Assembly (NCBI GenBank): GCA_015065075.1
Contig: SVRA01000011.1
Location: forward strand, 1 to 32,548
Direction of reading: 5' to 3'
Origin: Oscillospiraceae bacterium
GTDB lineage: Bacteria; Bacillota; Clostridia; Oscillospirales; CAG-272
DNA length: 32,548 nucleotides
Part shown: piece after piece, positions 7,011-15,506 of the stretch
Position numbering within the stretch: position 1 is the first letter of the stretch
Layout: the number at the start of each line of letters is the position of its first letter
Translations under genes and position numbers: made by a program
Notes under the pieces: model-generated
Databases searched by the model: none
Told to the model about the DNA's origin: nothing
What the model saw: the letters and a program-made list of their open reading frames with translations, nothing else

Positions 7011-9476
7011 TTATGCTTTTCTGAGCTTGGCATAGGTTGCCATGAGCTTTTTGGTACCTACTTTATCGAACATTACCTCGTACAAGGTGTCAGCGCCCAT
7101 AGGTCTTACCGAAAGCACCTCGCCTTCGCCAAACGTACCGTGTACCACTCTGTCACCGGGAGCAAAGATCTGTTTGCTGGTGTTTTGAGGTTTAAACAAG
7201 GGCTCGCTTGACTGAGATCTTTCCGTATTGGTCGAGATCTTTGAAGAATAACTTTTTTTAGCACCGTACGGGCCGTATCCCGATTGCGATCTTTGTGTTG
7301 AGTACGCCGAGTTGTCGTGGAAATATACCTTAGCGCCTCCCGTGACTCTTTGTGAGAAGAAGGAATCGTTTTCGTCCTCCTCGTGAATCACAAAGCTCTC
7401 GGGGATCTCCGTGACGAAGCGCGAGATCGGATTATATTGCGTCTGACCGTACAAAAGTCGTGATTTGGTATGAAGTATGTAGATCTGCTCCTTGGCACGA
7501 GTCAGCGCGACGTATGCGAGTCGTCTTTCCTCCTCCATATCGTCCTCTCCGCCGACGATCGTTTGCATTCCCGGGAAGATTCCGTCCTCAAAGCCAGGAA
7601 TGATTACTATCGGGAATTCAAGACCCTTTGCACTATGTATCGTCATTAGCACGACGGCATCTGCGCTATCATCGTATCGGTCAACGTCGGCAACGAGCGC
7701 GTTTTCCTCGAGAAATCCCGAAAGCGTGGGAGTTTCGGTCCTGCTTACGTATTCTTGTATACTGGATTTGAATTCATCGAGGTTGTCGAGTCGGTCCTTT
7801 TCTTCTTCGCCTGCCGCTTCGATCATCGCGCGGTATCCGCTTTCTCCGAGTACGGCGTCGAAAAGATCGGGAAGACTCAGATGGGAAACCATAGCCGTAA
7901 GCTTGTTAATAAGCGCCGCGAAATCCTCGAGAATAACGGCGCTTCTCGAAAGAGCCGTATATTTGCTTGCATTTTCTATGACCTCAAACATAGAGCAATT
8001 CTGCTCTGCGGCAATCATAGATATTGCCTCGATAGTTCTGTCGCCTATTTTACGTTTTGGTTCATTGATTATACGGAGTAATCGCTCCCGGTCGGAATGA
8101 TTGGAGATGAGCTGAAGATATGCGACGGCATCTCGTATTTCCTTGCGGTCGGAGAATCGCACTCCCCCGAGCATTCTGTATGGAACCGCACTCTTTGCGA
8201 ACGCGCGCTCTATGCTGTTTGACTGCGCATTTGTTCGGAACAGTACAGCAAAATCTCGATAGCTTCTGCCCTTCTTGGAAACTGCATTATAAACGATATC
8301 TACTATATCCTTCGCTTCAAGATTCTGATCCTGAAGTCGACGGATAGTTATCTTTTCGCCCACGTCGCCGTCTGTCCAGAGCTTTTTGCCTTTTCTTCCC
8401 TTGTTATTTGCAACAACTGCATTTGCGGCATCAAGAATAGTGCCTGTGGATCGGTAATTTTGCTCCAATTTGATTATTTTTGCATCAGAGTAGGTCTTGT
8501 CGAAGTTCAGAATGTTACCGATAGTCGCGCCTCTGAATTTATATATCGACTGATCGTCGTCTCCAACTACCATCAGATTTCTGAATCCGCCCGCAAGCAT
8601 AGCCGTCAGCACGAATTGCGCCTCGTTGGTGTCCTGATACTCGTCCACGCAAACGTATTTGAACTTCTTTTGATAATAATTGAGTATCTCGCTGTCGCTT
8701 CTAAGGAGCTTTACGGTATTCATTATAATATCGTCAAAGTCCATTACGTTGGACTCTTTAAGAGTTTTTTGGTATTCCGCATATACCTTTGCGATCTTCG
8801 ACTGTCGGTAGTCCGTACCAACTTCGTCAGCATATCTTTCGGGCGTAAGAAGTCTGTCCTTTGCACGACTTATGGTGCTGATCACGCTCTTTATCGGGAA
8901 TTGCTTTTCGTCCAGCATACAGCGCTTCATAGCTGCGCTTACGGCTTTTTTCTGATCGTCGGTATCGTATATGCTGAAATCCCGCTTGTATCCGATTTTT
9001 TCGCAGTTTGCTCGCAGAATACGCATACAGATCGAGTGGAACGTGCCTGCCCATATATCCTTAGCAACGTCCTCGTCTCCAAGGGCGCTTACAAGTCTTT
9101 CCTTTATCTCGTTGGCTGCCTTATTGGTAAAGGTGATCGCGAGAATTCTATAAGGAGGACACGCGTTATAGGTGAAGTCGGGCAGCATCTCATCCGCCGC
9201 GGCGATATCGTTGTCATTAAGTGCCGCTTCCATTTCGGCTAAATAGCTCTCATCGGCAAATTCGGGCACGAAGTCGGTATAATACGCGTTGCCGTATTTT
9301 ATTAAGAACACTACTCTTTTTACAAGCACCGTGGTCTTGCCGCTTCCCGCGCCCGCAAGTACTAGCAAGGGATCGTTTACCGTATATACCGCTTCCCTTT
9401 GCTTCGGGTTGAGATTTGCGTAGCACTTGTCAAAAAGCGCTCGCTTAAGCTTTAAAAATCTTTCGTTAAAATTCAT
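7011..9476 (-). CDS. pcrA: ATP-dependent DNA helicase PcrA (UvrD family)
   Basis: This superfamily 1A 3'-5' helicase acts in repair, in clearing stalled transcription and recombination intermediates, and in rolling-circle replication. All signature motifs are visible: Q-motif 'NPKQREAV' (residues 23-30), Walker A 'AGAGSGKTT' (41-49), Walker B 'VDEYQDTN', motif III 'GDDDQSIYKFRGA', motif IV 'LEQNYRST', motif V 'TIHSAKGLEF' and motif VI 'LAYVALTRAKE'. The last 51 residues ('GDRVVHGTFGEG') form the Tudor-like domain that contacts RNA polymerase. At 821 residues it is longer than typical PcrA, with an insertion after motif I (about 60-95) and a Ser-rich linker before the Tudor-like end. Only a weak GGATGGG precedes the ATG. 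It lies downstream of the QN microprotein and a hairpin. Confidence 0.95.
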   Translation of the reverse strand: MNFNERFLKLKRALFDKCYANLNPKQREAVYTVNDPLLVLAGAGSGKTTVLVKRVVFLIKYGNAYYTDFVPEFADESYLAEMEAALNDNDIAAADEMLPDFTYNACPPYRILAITFTNKAANEIKERLVSALGDEDVAKDIWAGTFHSICMRILRANCEKIGYKRDFSIYDTDDQKKAVSAAMKRCMLDEKQFPIKSVISTISRAKDRLLTPERYADEVGTDYRQSKIAKVYAEYQKTLKESNVMDFDDIIMNTVKLLRSDSEILNYYQKKFKYVCVDEYQDTNEAQFVLTAMLAGGFRNLMVVGDDDQSIYKFRGATIGNILNFDKTYSDAKIIKLEQNYRSTGTILDAANAVVANNKGRKGKKLWTDGDVGEKITIRRLQDQNLEAKDIVDIVYNAVSKKGRSYRDFAVLFRTNAQSNSIERAFAKSAVPYRMLGGVRFSDRKEIRDAVAYLQLISNHSDRERLLRIINEPKRKIGDRTIEAISMIAAEQNCSMFEVIENASKYTALSRSAVILEDFAALINKLTAMVSHLSLPDLFDAVLGESGYRAMIEAAGEEEKDRLDNLDEFKSSIQEYVSRTETPTLSGFLEENALVADVDRYDDSADAVVLMTIHSAKGLEFPIVIIPGFEDGIFPGMQTIVGGEDDMEEERRLAYVALTRAKEQIYILHTKSRLLYGQTQYNPISRFVTEIPESFVIHEEDENDSFFSQRVTGGAKVYFHDNSAYSTQRSQSGYGPYGAKKSYSSKISTNTERSQSSEPLFKPQNTSKQIFAPGDRVVHGTFGEGEVLSVRPMGADTLYEVMFDKVGTKKLMATYAKLRKA

Positions 9477-9500
9477 TTTCCCATCCGTTATGTAAAACTT

Positions 9501-9524
9501 GCTGTCACGCCGAGACGTGACAGC
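9501..9524. other. Perfect 9-bp hairpin between the QN microprotein and pcrA
   Basis: GCTGTCACG pairs with CGTGACAGC across a six-base loop. On the minus strand it is followed by AAGTTTTAC, on the plus strand by ATAGTTTTTATT. It could be a leaky terminator or an mRNA stability element ahead of pcrA. The U-tract is weak and offset, so full termination is doubtful. Confidence 0.6.
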
Positions 9525-9539
9525 ATAGTTTTTATTGTC

Positions 9540-9692
9540 TTACTTTCTGTTATTGCTCTGGTTGTTGTTCTGATTCTTGTTCTGCTGATTCTGGTTCTTG
9601 TTCTGATTGTTGTTCTGATTGTTGTTCTGGTTCTTGTTCTGGTTCTTGTTCTGATTGTTGTTCTGATTGTTGTTCTGATTGTTGTTCTGCAT
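9540..9692 (-). CDS. Gln/Asn-repeat microprotein (50 residues)
   Basis: This short open frame encodes M followed by near-perfect tetrapeptides QNNN or QNKN: eight in a row, then a shortened unit (QNQ), then QNKN, QNNN and QSNN, ending RK and TAA. Nearly all residues are Gln or Asn, with a few Lys, so it is positively charged, has no hydrophobic core and should be disordered. Asn codons alternate AAC and AAT, and the 12-base DNA unit is imperfect. GGAGGG at 9706-9711 precedes the ATG by 13 bases, longer than ideal. It lies between an unknown membrane protein gene and pcrA, all on one strand. Function unknown. It could be a free microprotein, an RNA- or surface-binding peptide, or a Gln/Asn-codon leader peptide. 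Chance repeat DNA is the main alternative. Confidence 0.6.
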   Translation of the reverse strand: MQNNNQNNNQNNNQNKNQNKNQNNNQNNNQNKNQNQQNKNQNNNQSNNRK

Positions 9693-9705
9693 GATTATAA
9701 TTATA

Positions 9706-9776
9706 CCCTCCAAAATTTAGTTCGGTTCGAGCCCGTTAGGGCTACCGCCTTACCGTGATTATTCAACGGCGGAGGA
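9706..9776 (-). other. Foldable leader RNA ahead of the QN microprotein
   Basis: On the minus strand, AGCCC (9740-9744) and GGGCT (9731-9735) form a stem on a four-base loop, extended by GGT/ACC after a bulge. CCGCC and GGCGG frame an adjacent hairpin. A CCTCC at 9771-9775 is complementary to the GGAGG of the ribosome-binding site at 9707-9711. Together these could make a three-way junction that hides the translation start. No known riboswitch class is recognised. Confidence 0.4.
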
Positions 9777-9796
9777 TGATTTTATTCACGTTTAAC

Positions 9797-11260
9797 TCAA
9801 ATATCAAGCTTATAGTGGCATTTTATCGAATTTATAACGTTTCCAAGGTTATATATCAAAACGCCTATAAACACAAGACTGATACCGAGAACGATCACCG
9901 AGGAATATTCTACCACCCACTTGACGTTAGTTATGAAATAAGGATGATTTGCATATACGTAATAAACGTTTGCCAACGCCATAAAAACGGTTGCCAGAAC
10001 ACAAGCGACCGTACCCTTTATAAAATGCGCCTTCTCTTCCTTATAACTCTTTTGTTGTCTTGAAAAGCAGATATCCGTATGCTTCTTGTAGATATCCCAA
10101 ACCATGACCAATGTAAAAATAAAGCTTAATACGAACAGTACCGATTCGGCTATACTCAAGCCGACGAGAACATTGTATGCGTTATATGCCTCTAAATTTG
10201 ATAAAGACGTATACGAATAAAATTTTTTTGTTGCAAAATGTAGGATTGCCGACAATATCGCGTTTAGTGCGGCTGCTGCTGTTACGGAGATCCATTTTTT
10301 CGAATGCTTGCGAAGCGTGATAGCAAACAGTATCACCGTAATGCCAAATAAATATGTGGGAATGACCTTGACGTCATTGACGTATAGGTTTAAGCAAAGC
10401 GCCGATGCAACTATCAGTGTGGATATTCCCGTTACAAGTCTGCGAACGGTATACAGATCGGGATTTTGACTTGAATATGAGACGTATTTTTGCGAAAGGT
10501 TATCAATAAAAACCGTATCCTTACGTACCCTCGCACAATACCCGAGCATTTTTATCAGCCAAGTTATACTGACGGGCAGGATTAGCACTATCAACAAAAT
10601 ACGCATATGAACGATAAATTCGGAGGACGTGTTTGTACCAAGCGTAGTCAATTCGGGCAAGATATTTCCGATAATTTGACTGAATATCATAAATGCCGTT
10701 AAAAAATACGCCTTTTCGGTCAAATTTCTTTTGCTTTCGCGCACGAATACGGTCTTACGTCCTGTTTTTTTGTCTATCTTTTCCCTTTTCGTGATTTTTT
10801 TGAGGTATATTGCCGTTCCGTCATTATAGGTTCCAAGTGAGAGCATACCTTCAAAAAAGCTTCGATAAGCGGGGATAAGAACTACCATTTCAAACAGCCC
10901 GAATACGAAAACGAATAGCAATATTCCAACCGCCATTTCGGATTCGTGAAAAGCTCCTACCACCCATTCATCCGTGCCGTCGTAGACGGGGGCGGTCGCC
11001 GCCGATTCTGATACGAAGCTGTAGAGCATATACAGAGCAACGTATTTGAGCAGACTGACGAGTATTGCCCTTCTGAACCCGAGAAACGCCTCGTATATTC
11101 GGGGGCTTATGTCAGCAAGGTTGATGATGGCGGCGCATAGGAGGATATAACCTATAAAATCCGGGAGAGGATCGACGAGAGTGTATCTCGGCTCAAACAG
11201 AAACAAAAACGCAAATGGCATAAGTGAAAATCCAATGCTCTTTTTTAATTTTCCGTTCAT
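9797..11260 (-). CDS. Polytopic membrane protein of unknown function
   Basis: I do not recognise the family of this 487-residue protein. It has roughly ten to twelve hydrophobic segments. One segment near the N terminus ends in 'PLPDFIGYILL'. A basic cytoplasmic stretch around residues 155-180 ('KKITKREKIDKKTGRK') interrupts them, and aromatic-rich late segments end near residue 480. No catalytic motif or transporter signature stands out. The gene starts 12 bases after the upstream membrane protein gene, with AAGGAGGG six bases before the ATG, so the two are almost certainly co-translated from one mRNA, itself behind secA. A role linked to the envelope is suggested only by this context. Confidence 0.75.
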   Translation of the reverse strand: MNGKLKKSIGFSLMPFAFLFLFEPRYTLVDPLPDFIGYILLCAAIINLADISPRIYEAFLGFRRAILVSLLKYVALYMLYSFVSESAATAPVYDGTDEWVVGAFHESEMAVGILLFVFVFGLFEMVVLIPAYRSFFEGMLSLGTYNDGTAIYLKKITKREKIDKKTGRKTVFVRESKRNLTEKAYFLTAFMIFSQIIGNILPELTTLGTNTSSEFIVHMRILLIVLILPVSITWLIKMLGYCARVRKDTVFIDNLSQKYVSYSSQNPDLYTVRRLVTGISTLIVASALCLNLYVNDVKVIPTYLFGITVILFAITLRKHSKKWISVTAAAALNAILSAILHFATKKFYSYTSLSNLEAYNAYNVLVGLSIAESVLFVLSFIFTLVMVWDIYKKHTDICFSRQQKSYKEEKAHFIKGTVACVLATVFMALANVYYVYANHPYFITNVKWVVEYSSVIVLGISLVFIGVLIYNLGNVINSIKCHYKLDI

Positions 11261-11272
11261 TTTTATCCCTCC

Positions 11273-11998
11273 TTATTTTTTGTTTTTATTTTTTGATCTT
11301 TTCTTTTGATTTTTTGCCTTTAGCTTACTTTCATAATATTCCTTCATTTCTTCGATCGCCTTGTCTTCTTTTGCGTCTTTCGCATCGCGTATCTTGTTGA
11401 CGAACTCGAAGCGAGATCTCTTTTTAGGCATATCCTCCTGTCCCTCGGGGCATATCATAGCGTAGCATTTGAACAATAGCCACGCATTGAGTATGGTATA
11501 CAAGAGTCGCAGAATAAGAAGTATAGTCAAAAAGAACGCCTGGTCACTCTTAATAAACCCAATCGGAAAAAATAATAGAATCTGATATGCATTGAACAGG
11601 ATAACTAAAATAATATTCCTGATAGCTTTTTGTCTTGTTTCCAAAAGCTCTACTCTTCTTGAAAGATCGGATATACCGAAAAGCAAGGCGAGATTGAATG
11701 CGAAATTTACAACGAGCTTGATCCAATCATATACCGTCGACCAGATACCTGACGAGAATCCCACGCCAAGCGAAAAAAACGAATCGATCCAGACCATCGT
11801 TCCCCAAAAGGAGCATAAAATTATCAGAATGCTTCCCACAAGCGCAAAGATAAATGCGGGACTGTATTTTCGGAGCTCACAGAGTCCGAGATACATCAAA
11901 AATCCACCTATAAGCATTCCTGCGAAAAGGTAGGTTCCCATACCCGCGCTTGCCACAAAGGCAAACATATAGCCGATCAACAGTAAACCAAAGCCCAT
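11273..11998 (-). CDS. Membrane protein with Lys-rich cytoplasmic tail, unknown function
   Basis: The 241-residue protein has about six hydrophobic segments in the first 180 residues. A strongly charged, likely helical tail follows at about 200-241, and its last 15 residues are nearly all Lys, Asn, Arg or Gln. The tail would lie in the cytoplasm and could touch nucleic acid, ribosomes or acidic lipid; this is inference. No known domain was recognised. GAAAGGA seven bases before the ATG supports the start. It begins 34 bases after secA ends on the same strand and is followed 12 bases later by the larger membrane protein, so the three form a probable operon. Confidence 0.75.
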   Translation of the reverse strand: MGFGLLLIGYMFAFVASAGMGTYLFAGMLIGGFLMYLGLCELRKYSPAFIFALVGSILIILCSFWGTMVWIDSFFSLGVGFSSGIWSTVYDWIKLVVNFAFNLALLFGISDLSRRVELLETRQKAIRNIILVILFNAYQILLFFPIGFIKSDQAFFLTILLILRLLYTILNAWLLFKCYAMICPEGQEDMPKKRSRFEFVNKIRDAKDAKEDKAIEEMKEYYESKLKAKNQKKRSKNKNKK

Positions 11999-12032
11999 TG
12001 ATAATTCCTTTCGTTAGTCGTAATTATTACGT

Positions 12033-14792
12033 TCAGGCGTCGCTTTTTCCTGCCGCGCCACAGCAGTTCTTGTATTTTTTACCCGATCCGCAGGGACAAG
12101 GATCGTTTCTGCCGACCTTTTGTGCGGCATCCTTGCGAATGCTGACCTTTTTAACGGTTTTAGTCGTTCCGCCCTCGAAGCCTGCAGCCAAAGGATTTGC
12201 CACTTGAACTCTCTTTATCTGCTGAGTCGGTCTCGGAACTACGGAGAGCAGCATTCTGACGGTCTTGTCGCGGATCTCCTCAATCATATTGTCGAACATA
12301 TCGCCGCCCGTGATCCTGTATTCGCTGACGGGATCTCGGTTAGCGTATGCCTGAAGATTTATCATACCCTTGAGATCGTCCATAGCGTCTATGTGCTCCA
12401 TCCAAGCGGTATCAACGTTTCTAAGCAATATCGAGCGCTGTATCTCGAGATAGGTCTCTCTGCCGAAGAGCTTTTCCTTTTCATCGTACTTTTCGTTCAA
12501 GCGATCCTCAAGCATATTGAGAAGATCTTCCCTTTTAAGCTTTTTAAGCTCCTCGGGGGTATATTGGAAGTCATCTTCGGAGCAAAGATACTGAAGATCT
12601 GCACGCAAAGAATCAAAGCTCCAATTTTCTGCCGACTCGTCTGACGTGTTATACATAACTCGATCGCGGACGGTCGAAAGCATCATCTTCTTGATGATCT
12701 CCTCGATTCCCTCGCCGCCTTCAAGCACGTCACCTCTCTGCTTGTAAATGAGCGTTCTTTGCTGGTTCATAACGTCATCGTATGCAAGTACGTTCTTTCT
12801 GCGCTTGAAATTGTTGTCCTCTATTCTCTTTTGAGCGCCTTCGATCGAGTTCGAGAGCATTTTGGCATCGATAGGAGTATTCTCGTCAAGGCCAAGTCGG
12901 TCAACAAGTCCGATAATTCTGTCAGAACCGAAAAGACGCATAAGGTCGTCCTCAAGCGAGAGATAGAAGCGGGATTCACCGGGGTCGCCCTGACGTCCTG
13001 AACGGCCGCGAAGCTGATTATCTATACGTCGGCTCTCGTGTCTTTCGGTGCCGAGAATAAAGAGTCCACCCACTTCTCTTACCTGCTCGGCTTCAGGCGC
13101 GATCTCCTTTTTGTGCTTTTCATAAAGCTCTGAGAAGAGCTTTCTTGCCTCGATTATTTCTTCATTATCGGTATCCGAGGTGCCGTTTGCCTCTGCAATT
13201 ATATCATCGGGTATTCCCTTGGATCTCATCTCTTGCTTTGCCAAGAATTCGGGATTTCCGCCGAGCATAATATCGGTTCCGCGTCCTGCCATATTGGTGG
13301 AAATGGTTACCGCGCCAAGCTTACCTGCCTGCGCGACGATCTCCGCCTCTTTAGCGTGGAATTTTGCGTTAAGCACTGTGTGCTTGATGCCCGCGCTCAT
13401 AAGTCTGCGCGAAAGCTCCTCTGACTTTTCAATCGAGACCGTACCGACAAGCACGGGCTGTCCCTTTGCGTGACATTCCTTGATCTGCTCTATGACCGCG
13501 TTGTATTTTCCGTTTACCGTCTTATAGACCGCGTCAGGATGATCTGCTCTTATCATCGGCTTATTAGTGGGAACCTCAACGACGTCGAGATAATAGATCT
13601 CCTTGAACTCGTTTTCCTCGGTCAGAGCCGTACCCGTCATACCCGAGAGTTTTTTATACATTCTGAAGTAGTTCTGGAAGGTGATGGTCGCAAGAGTCTT
13701 GTTCTCCTTCTCTACCTTAACTCCTTCCTTTGCCTCGATAGCCTGATGCAAGCCGTCGGAGTATCTTCTTCCGGGCATTATACGTCCCGTAAATTCGTCA
13801 ACTATCAGAACGCCCTTGTCCGTAACCACGTATTGCTGATCACGGAACATTGTGCCGTGCGCCTTGATCGCCTGGTTTACGTAGTGCATAAGATCGGAGT
13901 TCTCGGGATCTGTGAAGTTCTCAACTCCGAAAAACGCCTCTGCCTTACGCGCACCGCGAGGGGTGAGAACCGCGTTTCTCGCCTTCTCGTCGACTATATA
14001 ATCTGCATCGATATCGTCCTGCTCCTCTTTAGCGTCTATCTCTTTAGTGACAAGCTTGCGCAGAGTTCTCGCAAATCGGTCGGCTCTCTCATACATATCG
14101 GTCGGCTCGTCGCCAGCACCCGAAATAATAAGAGGAGTTCTCGCCTCGTCAACGAGTATAGAGTCGACCTCGTCCACGATAGCGAACGCGTGACCTCTTT
14201 GCACCATTCTCTCCTTGTAGACGACCATATTGTCGCGGAGATAGTCAAAGCCGAATTCGTTATTTGTTCCGTAGGTTATATCTGCCTGATAGGCCACCTG
14301 CTTTTCAGCGTTGCTCATACCCGGAACGACAAGACCCGTAGTAAGTCCCATAAAGCCGTAAACTCTGCCCATTTCCTCACTGTCACGGCGCGCAAGGTAG
14401 TCGTTTACTGTTACGATATGAACACCGTTGCCCGCAAGAGCGTTAAGGTATGCGGGGAGAGTCGCAACGAGAGTCTTACCCTCACCTGTTTTCATTTCTG
14501 CAATTCTACCCTGATGGAGTATGATACCGCCGAGCAACTGAACGTGGAAGGGTCTCTTGCCGAGAACTCGCCAATCGGCTTCTCTTACAGCCGCAAACGC
14601 ATCGGGAAGAATGTCGTCGAGCGTTTCTCCTGTCGCAAGTCGTCCCTTGAGGGCTACAGTTACTTCTTTGAGCTCCTCGTCGCTCATCGCGGAGTATTTA
14701 TCCGCCAACGCCTCTATCTGATTAGCGATCTTTTCAAGCTTTTTGATCTGACGATCGCTATATGTTCCAAAAATCTTTGTTCCGAGTCCCAT
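12033..14792 (-). CDS. secA: Preprotein translocase ATPase SecA
   Basis: SecA drives precursor proteins through SecYEG by ATP hydrolysis at the membrane. Walker A 'MKTGEGKT' lies at residues 100-107 and the DEVD Walker B at 207-210, followed by 'LVDEARTPLIISG'. Later helicase motifs include 'STNMAGRGTDI' and 'QLRGRSGRQGD'. The zinc-binding SEC-C end 'CPCGSGKKYKNCCG' (Cys899, 901, 910, 911) is present, which contacts SecB or ribosomes in other bacteria. At 919 residues it is slightly long but intact. AAAGGGG precedes the ATG. A promoter is visible at 14874-14902. It is the likely first gene of a unit with the two membrane proteins. The window's five lipoproteins would be its substrates. Confidence 0.97.
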   Translation of the reverse strand: MGLGTKIFGTYSDRQIKKLEKIANQIEALADKYSAMSDEELKEVTVALKGRLATGETLDDILPDAFAAVREADWRVLGKRPFHVQLLGGIILHQGRIAEMKTGEGKTLVATLPAYLNALAGNGVHIVTVNDYLARRDSEEMGRVYGFMGLTTGLVVPGMSNAEKQVAYQADITYGTNNEFGFDYLRDNMVVYKERMVQRGHAFAIVDEVDSILVDEARTPLIISGAGDEPTDMYERADRFARTLRKLVTKEIDAKEEQDDIDADYIVDEKARNAVLTPRGARKAEAFFGVENFTDPENSDLMHYVNQAIKAHGTMFRDQQYVVTDKGVLIVDEFTGRIMPGRRYSDGLHQAIEAKEGVKVEKENKTLATITFQNYFRMYKKLSGMTGTALTEENEFKEIYYLDVVEVPTNKPMIRADHPDAVYKTVNGKYNAVIEQIKECHAKGQPVLVGTVSIEKSEELSRRLMSAGIKHTVLNAKFHAKEAEIVAQAGKLGAVTISTNMAGRGTDIMLGGNPEFLAKQEMRSKGIPDDIIAEANGTSDTDNEEIIEARKLFSELYEKHKKEIAPEAEQVREVGGLFILGTERHESRRIDNQLRGRSGRQGDPGESRFYLSLEDDLMRLFGSDRIIGLVDRLGLDENTPIDAKMLSNSIEGAQKRIEDNNFKRRKNVLAYDDVMNQQRTLIYKQRGDVLEGGEGIEEIIKKMMLSTVRDRVMYNTSDESAENWSFDSLRADLQYLCSEDDFQYTPEELKKLKREDLLNMLEDRLNEKYDEKEKLFGRETYLEIQRSILLRNVDTAWMEHIDAMDDLKGMINLQAYANRDPVSEYRITGGDMFDNMIEEIRDKTVRMLLSVVPRPTQQIKRVQVANPLAAGFEGGTTKTVKKVSIRKDAAQKVGRNDPCPCGSGKKYKNCCGAAGKSDA

Positions 14793-14873
14793 AAATGACC
14801 CCTTTCGAGTGATTATTTATAACTTTTTTGCCGTTTTTTCCGTCACAAGCCATAGTTATTCATTATAAATGAT

Positions 14874-14902
14874 ATTATACTATATTATTTGCACCAAAGC
14901 AA
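14874..14902 (-). promoter_or_regulatory. Promoter of secA
   Basis: On the minus strand, TTGCTT (14897-14902) and TATAAT (14874-14879) are separated by 17 bases. This gives a leader of roughly 75 bases before the secA start. Confidence 0.6.
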
Positions 14903-14930
14903 CCTATATTTGTAAATTTTCATAAAACAC

Positions 14931-14959
14931 TTGAAAAAGATCCTTTCGTATTATATAAT
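14931..14959 (+). promoter_or_regulatory. Promoter of trmL-mnmA
   Basis: TTGAAA (14931-14936) and TATAAT (14954-14959) with a 17-base spacer, about 37 bases before the trmL ATG. Confidence 0.75.
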
Positions 14960-14995
14960 TAGAGTAATTAATCACGTTTTCAGAGGTCAGAACAA

Positions 14996-15493
14996 ATGTC
15001 ACGTATCAATATAGTTCTCTGCGAGCCCGAAATACCGCAAAACACGGGAAATATCGCCCGCACCTGCGCCGCCACGGGCGCTTCACTTCATCTCATACGC
15101 CCCTTGGGATTTGAGATCGACAACGCAAAGCTCAAGCGCGCGGGACTTGATTATTGGGACAAGCTCGATATAACCTTTTACGACGGTCTCGACGATTTTT
15201 ATGCCAAGCACCCCGACGCAAAGGTCTATTATTTCTCAACCAAAGCAAAGCACAAATATTCCGACGTAACCTACCCAGATGACGCGTGGATAATGTTCGG
15301 TAAGGAGACGAAGGGGCTTCCCGAAGATCTGCTCTATGCAAATCCCGAAACATGTGTCCGTATTCCTATGAGAGACGGCTTGCGTTCCCTCAATCTTTCA
15401 AACTCGGTAGCTATCGCGGTCTACGAAATACTTCGCCAGAGAGATTTTGAGGATATGCAGGAGCAAGGTGAGCTGACAAAATACAACTGGTAA
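14996..15493 (+). CDS. trmL: tRNA (cytidine/uridine-34 2'-O)-methyltransferase
   Basis: The 165-residue SPOUT-class enzyme methylates the 2'-oxygen of the wobble base in certain leucine tRNAs, using S-adenosylmethionine bound in a deep trefoil knot. The N-terminal 'NIVLCEPEIPQNTGNIARTCAATGA' region supplies motif 1. 'FGKETKGLPE' and the C-terminal 'IPMRDGLRSLNLSNSVAIAVYE' knot motif are complete, and the length is standard. GAGGT precedes the ATG at good distance. mnmA follows 13 bases downstream, giving a two-gene wobble modification operon. Confidence 0.93.
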   Translation: MSRINIVLCEPEIPQNTGNIARTCAATGASLHLIRPLGFEIDNAKLKRAGLDYWDKLDITFYDGLDDFYAKHPDAKVYYFSTKAKHKYSDVTYPDDAWIMFGKETKGLPEDLLYANPETCVRIPMRDGLRSLNLSNSVAIAVYEILRQRDFEDMQEQGELTKYNW

Positions 15494-15506
15494 TAAAGGA
15501 AAAACT

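Noticed and set aside
8460-9242. A 260-residue open frame antisense to pcrA.
   Set aside because: It lies wholly within pcrA helicase motifs on the other strand and has no start signal.
9549-9690. Regular 12-base repeats that could be read as a CRISPR-like or VNTR array.
   Set aside because: Units are contiguous with no spacers and keep one reading frame as QNNN/QNKN, so a coding repeat explains them.
9721-9750. A GGTTCGAGCCC stretch resembling a tRNA T-arm.
   Set aside because: The T-stem pairs only three bases, no matching acceptor or anticodon arm exists upstream, and there is no CCA. It fits better as the complement of the leader hairpin.
13470-14798. A 442-residue open frame antisense to secA.
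   Set aside because: It mirrors the secA codons, has no ribosome-binding site or recognisable domain, and secA is unmistakable on the other strand.
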